Assembly: GCA_027038775.1 (NCBI GenBank)
Contig: JALWGP010000228.1
Coordinates: 1-10,570, forward strand
From: Sedimenticola sp.
GTDB taxonomy: Bacteria; Pseudomonadota; Gammaproteobacteria; Chromatiales; Chromatiaceae
Direction: 5' to 3'
DNA: 10,570 bases
This document shows, in pieces, positions 6,190-10,570 of this stretch; positions within the stretch are counted from its first letter, which is position 1, and every line of letters begins with the position of its first letter. The translations under genes were made by a program, and so were the position numbers. The notes beneath the pieces were generated by a model. It searched no databases. It was not told the DNA's origin and saw only the letters and a program-made list of their open reading frames with translations.

Positions 6190-7170
6190 TCAGCTCTGCA
6201 GGGTCCGGATGTAGTTCACCCGGTCCCAGGCCTCGGGATCGATGGCGTGCTCCTGGCAGGTGCTGCCGATGAGCTGGCGCACCGACTCGTACTCCTTCTC
6301 CTCCATCCAGCGCGCCATCTCGTCGAGGGTGCGGGAGATCACCTCCGGGCCGGACTCCAGCAACACCGAGCACATGTGGGTGACGCTGGCCCCTGCCAGC
6401 AGCAGCTTCAGCGCCTGCTCGGCGGTGTGGATGCCACCGGTGGCGGCCAGCGAGAGATCCACCTTGCAGTAGAGCCGACCGATCCAGTGCATGCGCAGCA
6501 GCGCCTCGTAGGGATGGGAGAGGTGGAGCTGCGGCTTCACCTCCAGTGTCTCCAGGTCGAGATCGGGCTGGTAGAAGCGGTTGAAGAGCACCACTCCGTC
6601 GGCGCCCGCAGCCTCCAGCTGGCGCACCAGGTACCCCAGCGAGGTGAAGTAGGGGGAGAGCTTCACGGTCACCGGGATCCGCACCTGGCCCTTGAGCTGG
6701 CGCAGGATACTCACGTACCGCTGTTCCACCGCCTCGCAGGGCTCATCCACGCCGGGCAGGAAGAAGATATTGAGCTCCAGGGCGTCGGCCCCCGCCGCCT
6801 CCAGCTCGCGGCCGTGCTCCACCCAGCCTCCCTCGGTGGCACCGTTGAGGCTGGCGATGACGGGAATCTCCAGCGCCGACTTGAGCGCCTGGAGCTGCTC
6901 CAGGTACTCGTCCAGGCCGGTCCGGTAGTCGGGGTGCAGTGGCAGGTAGCTGGAGGCCTCGCCGTGTCCCAGGTCCTGGAACTCCATGAGGCCGGTGAGC
7001 TGTTCCTCCTCGGCGAGGACCTCCTCCTCGAAGAGGGAGTACATCACCAGCGCCGCGGCGCCCGCATCCTCCAGCCGCCGCGCCATGTCCAGGTCCCGGC
7101 TCAGGGGAGAGGCGGAAGGCACCAGGGGGTTCTTCAGGTTGATGCCCAGGTAGGTGGTCTCCAGGTTCAT
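6190..7170 (-). CDS. Dihydroorotate dehydrogenase-like flavoprotein, partner of NifJ
   Basis: The 326-residue product has the TIM-barrel layout of class-1-like dihydroorotate dehydrogenases: MNLETTYLGINLKNPLVPSAS at the start, IPVIASLNG at 102-110, VTVKLSPYF at 167-175, and a C-terminal FMN-phosphate loop ATGGIHTAEQALKLLLAGA at 243-261. Where true PyrD enzymes read N-x-S/C-C-P-N with the catalytic Cys (or Ser), this protein reads ELNIFFLPG (132-140), so the catalytic base is missing and orotate production is unlikely. Proteins annotated as dihydroorotate dehydrogenase-like are, as I recall, often encoded beside nifJ, as here. Its ATG overlaps the nifJ stop (ATGA), and a strong GGAGGA ribosome site (plus-strand 7177-7182, 6-nt gap) lies in the last nifJ codons. 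An NADH- or ferredoxin-linked oxidoreductase role is possible but not shown. It is predicted cytoplasmic. Confidence 0.88.
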   Translation of the reverse strand: MNLETTYLGINLKNPLVPSASPLSRDLDMARRLEDAGAAALVMYSLFEEEVLAEEEQLTGLMEFQDLGHGEASSYLPLHPDYRTGLDEYLEQLQALKSALEIPVIASLNGATEGGWVEHGRELEAAGADALELNIFFLPGVDEPCEAVEQRYVSILRQLKGQVRIPVTVKLSPYFTSLGYLVRQLEAAGADGVVLFNRFYQPDLDLETLEVKPQLHLSHPYEALLRMHWIGRLYCKVDLSLAATGGIHTAEQALKLLLAGASVTHMCSVLLESGPEVISRTLDEMARWMEEKEYESVRQLIGSTCQEHAIDPEAWDRVNYIRTLQS

Positions 7171-10100
7171 TTTGCTTCCTCCTCCGCGTTGTCCGCGGGC
7201 AGGGACGCCAGCTGCTCGAGATGATGGTAGCGCTCCAGCACTGCCTGCTGCTCCGCCTCCAGCAGCTTCTCCGCCTCGTCGGGATGGCTGCGCCAGAGCA
7301 TGGCGAAGCGGGTCTCGCTCCTGTAGTACTCCCTGAGGGGCACGCTGGGTTTCTTCGAATCGAGCTGGAGCGGATTGAGCCCCTGCTCACGCCGCCTGGG
7401 ATCGTAGCGGAAGAGGGGCCAGTGGCCCGAGTTCACCGCCAGGTTCTGCTGCCGCAGGTTGTGGCTCAGGTCCACGCCGTGGGCGATGCAGGGCGAGTAG
7501 GCGATGATGAGCGAGGGCCCGTGCCAGGACTCGGCCTCCATGAAGGCGCGCAGGGTGTGCACGTCCTTGGCGCCCGAGGAGACCTGGGCCACGTAGACGT
7601 TCTCGTAGGCCATGGCGATCATCCCCAGGTCCTTCTTGGGCACCGGCTTGCCGGCGGCCGAGAACTTGGCCACGGCACCACGCGGGGTGGCCTTGGAGGT
7701 CTGGCCACCGGTGTTGGAGTAGACCTCGGTGTCCAGCACCAGCAGGTTCACATCCTTGCCCGAGGCGAGCACGTGGTCCAGGCCGCCGAAACCGATGTCG
7801 TAGGCCCAGCCGTCGCCGCCGATGATCCAAACGCTCTTGCGCACCAGGTAATCGGCGATGGAGAGCAACCGCCGCGCCCGCTCGTCGTCCAGCGTGCGCA
7901 ACTGCTCCTTCAGCTTCGCCACCCGCCGGCGCTGCTCGTGGATGCCCGCCTCGTCCGACTGGTCGGCATCCAGGATGGCCTGCACCAGTTCTGCGTCGAG
8001 ACGGTCGCCCAGCTGAGCCAGCAGCACCTGGCACTGGTGGATGTGCTGGTCGATGGCCAGGCGAAAGCCCAGTCCGAACTCGGCGTTGTCCTCGAAGAGG
8101 GAGTTGTTCCAGGCCGGCCCGCGCCCCTCCGGGTTGGTGGTGTAGGGCGTGGTGGGCAGGTTGCCGCCGTAGATGGAGGAGCAGCCGGTGGCGTTGGCGA
8201 TGAGCATGCGGTCGCCGAAGAGCTGGGTGGCGAGGCGGATATAGGGGGTTTCGCCGCAGCCCACGCAGGCGCCGGAGAACTCGAAGAGCGGCTGGCCCAG
8301 CATGGCCGACTTCATCTTGGGCCAGGCGATCTTCTCCCGGTCGTATTCCGGCAGCTTCTCGAAGAAGGCCCAGTTGACGCGGTCCTGCTCCAGGATCTCC
8401 TCCTTGGGCACCATGTCCAGGGACTTGTGGCTGGCGTTGCTCTTGTCCCGCGCCGGGCAGACGTCGGCGCAGATGCCGCAGCCGGTGCAGTCGTCGGGGG
8501 CCACCTGGTAGGCCACGTAGAGACCGGCAAACTCCTTGCCCTTCATGGCCTGGTACAGGAAACCCTCAGGTGCCTCTTTCAGCGCCTCCTCGGTGAACAC
8601 CTTGGAGCGGATGGCCGAGTGGGGACAGACGAAGGGACACTTGCCGCACTCGATGCAGAGGTCGGGATCCCACTTCGGCAGCTCCAGGGCGATGGAGCGC
8701 TTCTCCCAGGCGGCAGTGCCCAGGGGCCAGGAGCCGTCGGCGGGAATCTTCGACACCGGCAGCTCGTCCCCCTTGTCCAGGAGCAGGGTGGCGGTGACCT
8801 CGCGCACGAATTCGGGCGCCTCCTCCGGCACCGGCGGACGGAAGTCGAAGTCGCTGGAGACGCGGCCGGGCAATTCCACCTCGTGCAGGGCGTCCAGGGC
8901 GGCGTCGATGGCGGCGAAGTTGCGTTCCACGATCTTGGCCCCCTTGCGGCCGTAGGTCTTCTCCACCGCCTGCTTGATCTTCTCGATGGCTTCGTCACGC
9001 GGCAGCACACCGGAGATGGCGAAGAAACAGGTCTGCATGATGGTGTTGATGCGCCGGCCCATGCCGGTCTTCTTCGCCACGGCGTAAGCGTCGATGACCC
9101 AGAGCTTCACCCCCTTTTCCAGCATCTCCTCCTGCATGGTGCGCGGCAGGGTGTTCCACACTTCGCCGGGAGCGGCACTGGTGTTGAGCAGCAGCACGCA
9201 GCCCGGCGCCGCCTTCTCCAGCAGGTTGAAGCGCTCCACGAACTGGGGCTGGTGACAGCCAATGAAGCTCGCTTCCCCGTCGCCGATGAGGTAACTGGCG
9301 CGAATGGGACGCGGGCTGAAACGCAGGTGGGAGACGGTCACCGCCCCCGCCTTCTTGGAGTCGTAGACGAAGTAGCCCTGGACGTACTGGTCGGTCTCCT
9401 CGCCGATAATCTTGAGGGTGTTCTTGTTGGCGCTCACGGTGCCGTCGGAGCCCAGGCCATAGAAGAGGCACTGGATGACCCCCTCCATCTCCCGGTTGCG
9501 GACACCGGGATCCCACTCCAGGCTGGTGTGGCAGAGGTCGTCGTGGATGCCCACGGTAAAGTGGTTCTTCGGCCGTTCCTGGTTCAGGTTGTCGAAGACG
9601 GCGCGGATCATGCCCGGCGTGAACTCTTTGGAGGAGAGGCCGTAGCGTCCGCCCACGATGCGCGGCATGGCGGAGAACTTCTCTCCCCCTTCGCCCAGAT
9701 GCTCGGCGAAGGCGGCCACCACGTCCTTGTAAAGAGGCTCGCCGGCGGCGCCGGGTTCCTTGCAGCGGTCGAGCACGGCGATGGATGTTACCGATGCCGG
9801 AACGGCAGCAATGAGGTGTTTCACCGAGAAGGGGCGGTAGAGGCGCACCCGCACCATGCCCACCTTCTCGCCGTGGCCGAGCAGGTCCTCCACGGTCTCC
9901 TCCACCGCTTCGGCGCCCGAGCCCATGAGGATCACCACCCGCTCGGCGTCGGTCGCGCCGAAGTAGTCGAAGAGGTGGTACTGCCGGCCGGTGAGTTCGG
10001 CAAGCTGGTCCATGGTCTCCTGGACGATGCCCGGCAGCGCCTCGTAGTAGGGGTTCACCGTCTCCCGCCCCTGGAAGTAGACATCGGGGTTCTGGGAGGT

Positions 10101-10570
10101 GCCGCGCAGCACGGGCCGGTCCGGCGTAAGCGCCCGGTTACGGTGCTCGATGAGGTAGCCGGTGTCCACCATGGCGTGGATCACCTCGTCGTCGATCACC
10201 TCCACCTTCATCAGCTCGTGGGAAGTACGGAAGCCGTCGAAGAAATGGACGAAGGGGATCTTGCCGCGCAGGGTGGCGGTCTGGGCAACGAGCGCCAGGT
10301 CCATCACCTCCTGCACCGAGCCCGAGGCGAGCATGGCGAAGCCGGTGGCGCGGGTGGCCATCACGTCGGAGTGGTCGCCGAAGATGGAGAGCGCCTGGGC
10401 CGCCAGCGAGCGTGCCGCCACGTGGATCACCAGCGGTGACAGCTCGCCGGCGATCTTGTACATGTTGGGGATCATCAGCAGCAGTCCCTGGGAGGCGGTG
10501 AAGGTGGTGGTAAGCCCTCCCGCCTGCACCGCGCCGTGCACGGCACCCGCGGCACCCCCCTCGCTCTGCA
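7167..10570 (-). CDS. nifJ: Pyruvate:ferredoxin (flavodoxin) oxidoreductase, N-terminus off window
   Basis: This single-chain enzyme oxidises pyruvate with CoA to acetyl-CoA and CO2, reducing ferredoxin or flavodoxin, in the cytoplasm. The frame runs off the right edge; 1133 residues are visible, and by comparison with the usual ~1170-1200 about 60 N-terminal residues, including the PITPSS motif, are missing. The first visible residues, QSEGGAAGAVHGA, contain the Glu thought to contact thiamine diphosphate (10560-10562). TASQGLLLMIPNMYKIAGE and ATRATGFAMLASG follow. Two ferredoxin-type [4Fe-4S] motifs are intact: CIECGKCPFVC (8625-8657) and CTGCGICADVC (8457-8489). The C-terminal thiamine domain has CVGCGETPYIRL (near 8250-8274), ATGCSSIYGG, GDGWAYDIG (near 7793-7820), YSNTGGQTSKATP and SPCIAHG, whose Cys (7488-7490) completes the proximal cluster. 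All key residues I can check are present, so it should be functional. It may serve nitrogen fixation or central carbon metabolism. It is the first gene of a coupled pair with the DHOD-like gene. Confidence 0.97.
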   Translation of the reverse strand, partial: QSEGGAAGAVHGAVQAGGLTTTFTASQGLLLMIPNMYKIAGELSPLVIHVAARSLAAQALSIFGDHSDVMATRATGFAMLASGSVQEVMDLALVAQTATLRGKIPFVHFFDGFRTSHELMKVEVIDDEVIHAMVDTGYLIEHRNRALTPDRPVLRGTSQNPDVYFQGRETVNPYYEALPGIVQETMDQLAELTGRQYHLFDYFGATDAERVVILMGSGAEAVEETVEDLLGHGEKVGMVRVRLYRPFSVKHLIAAVPASVTSIAVLDRCKEPGAAGEPLYKDVVAAFAEHLGEGGEKFSAMPRIVGGRYGLSSKEFTPGMIRAVFDNLNQERPKNHFTVGIHDDLCHTSLEWDPGVRNREMEGVIQCLFYGLGSDGTVSANKNTLKIIGEETDQYVQGYFVYDSKKAGAVTVSHLRFSPRPIRASYLIGDGEASFIGCHQPQFVERFNLLEKAAPGCVLLLNTSAAPGEVWNTLPRTMQEEMLEKGVKLWVIDAYAVAKKTGMGRRINTIMQTCFFAISGVLPRDEAIEKIKQAVEKTYGRKGAKIVERNFAAIDAALDALHEVELPGRVSSDFDFRPPVPEEAPEFVREVTATLLLDKGDELPVSKIPADGSWPLGTAAWEKRSIALELPKWDPDLCIECGKCPFVCPHSAIRSKVFTEEALKEAPEGFLYQAMKGKEFAGLYVAYQVAPDDCTGCGICADVCPARDKSNASHKSLDMVPKEEILEQDRVNWAFFEKLPEYDREKIAWPKMKSAMLGQPLFEFSGACVGCGETPYIRLATQLFGDRMLIANATGCSSIYGGNLPTTPYTTNPEGRGPAWNNSLFEDNAEFGLGFRLAIDQHIHQCQVLLAQLGDRLDAELVQAILDADQSDEAGIHEQRRRVAKLKEQLRTLDDERARRLLSIADYLVRKSVWIIGGDGWAYDIGFGGLDHVLASGKDVNLLVLDTEVYSNTGGQTSKATPRGAVAKFSAAGKPVPKKDLGMIAMAYENVYVAQVSSGAKDVHTLRAFMEAESWHGPSLIIAYSPCIAHGVDLSHNLRQQNLAVNSGHWPLFRYDPRRREQGLNPLQLDSKKPSVPLREYYRSETRFAMLWRSHPDEAEKLLEAEQQAVLERYHHLEQLASLPADNAEEEAK

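Noticed and set aside
8457..8657. The two CxxCxxCxxxC clusters as a separate ferredoxin gene
   Set aside because: They are in frame within nifJ and are its standard internal ferredoxin-like domain.
7221..10439. A 1072-codon open frame on the plus strand opposite nifJ
   Set aside because: It mirrors nifJ codons in GC-rich DNA; its translation is rich in Gly, Val, His and Leu, shows no recognisable domain, and nifJ is intact on the other strand.

Overview
The window is clearly GC-rich and densely coded. It looks like chromosome from a free-living gammaproteobacterium, possibly near the Chromatiales/Ectothiorhodospiraceae. The lineage is inferred from the gene mix: a YgiQ close to the Escherichia coli type, DUF1841, a DUF4124-type tail, an exosortase-associated acyltransferase and a single-chain pyruvate:ferredoxin oxidoreductase. 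I see no tRNA, rRNA, CRISPR array, insertion sequence or prophage gene. No stretch over 300 bases lacks a gene; the largest gap is about 194 bases.

Layout: (1) 1-3226, plus strand: the 3' end of a charged coiled-coil protein (probably DUF4124 type), a MIF/tautomerase-family protein, a DUF1841 protein joined to it by an ATGA overlap, and the radical-SAM protein YgiQ. The spacing suggests one operon. (2) 3263-3946, plus: a seven-helix hemolysin III/TrhA membrane protein with its own likely promoter, which ends almost at the ATG. (3) 3983-4735, minus: a PEP-CTERM/exosortase-system-associated acyltransferase, convergent with the TrhA gene. A hairpin lies between them. (4) 4930-6182, plus: an exported trypsin-like serine protease joined by ATGA overlap to a low-molecular-weight protein tyrosine phosphatase. 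The protease promoter also places the start of transcription at or next to the ATG. (5) 6190-10570, minus: nifJ (pyruvate:ferredoxin/flavodoxin oxidoreductase, N-terminus off the window) followed, with ATGA overlap, by a dihydroorotate-dehydrogenase-like flavoprotein.

The genes fall into separate functional units. The NifJ pair handles pyruvate oxidation to acetyl-CoA with reduced ferredoxin or flavodoxin; the role of its flavoprotein partner is open. The acyltransferase hints at an exosortase/exopolysaccharide system elsewhere in the genome. The protease-phosphatase pair and the MIF-DUF1841-YgiQ cluster are combinations without a firmly known role.

I do not see a large undescribed system such as a defence island or novel mobile element. 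The best leads are the DHOD-like protein without the usual catalytic Cys/Ser motif, two promoters whose -10 boxes both sit exactly 7 nt before an ATG (possible leaderless mRNAs), the paired HxxxH motifs of DUF1841, and the translationally coupled protease-phosphatase pair.
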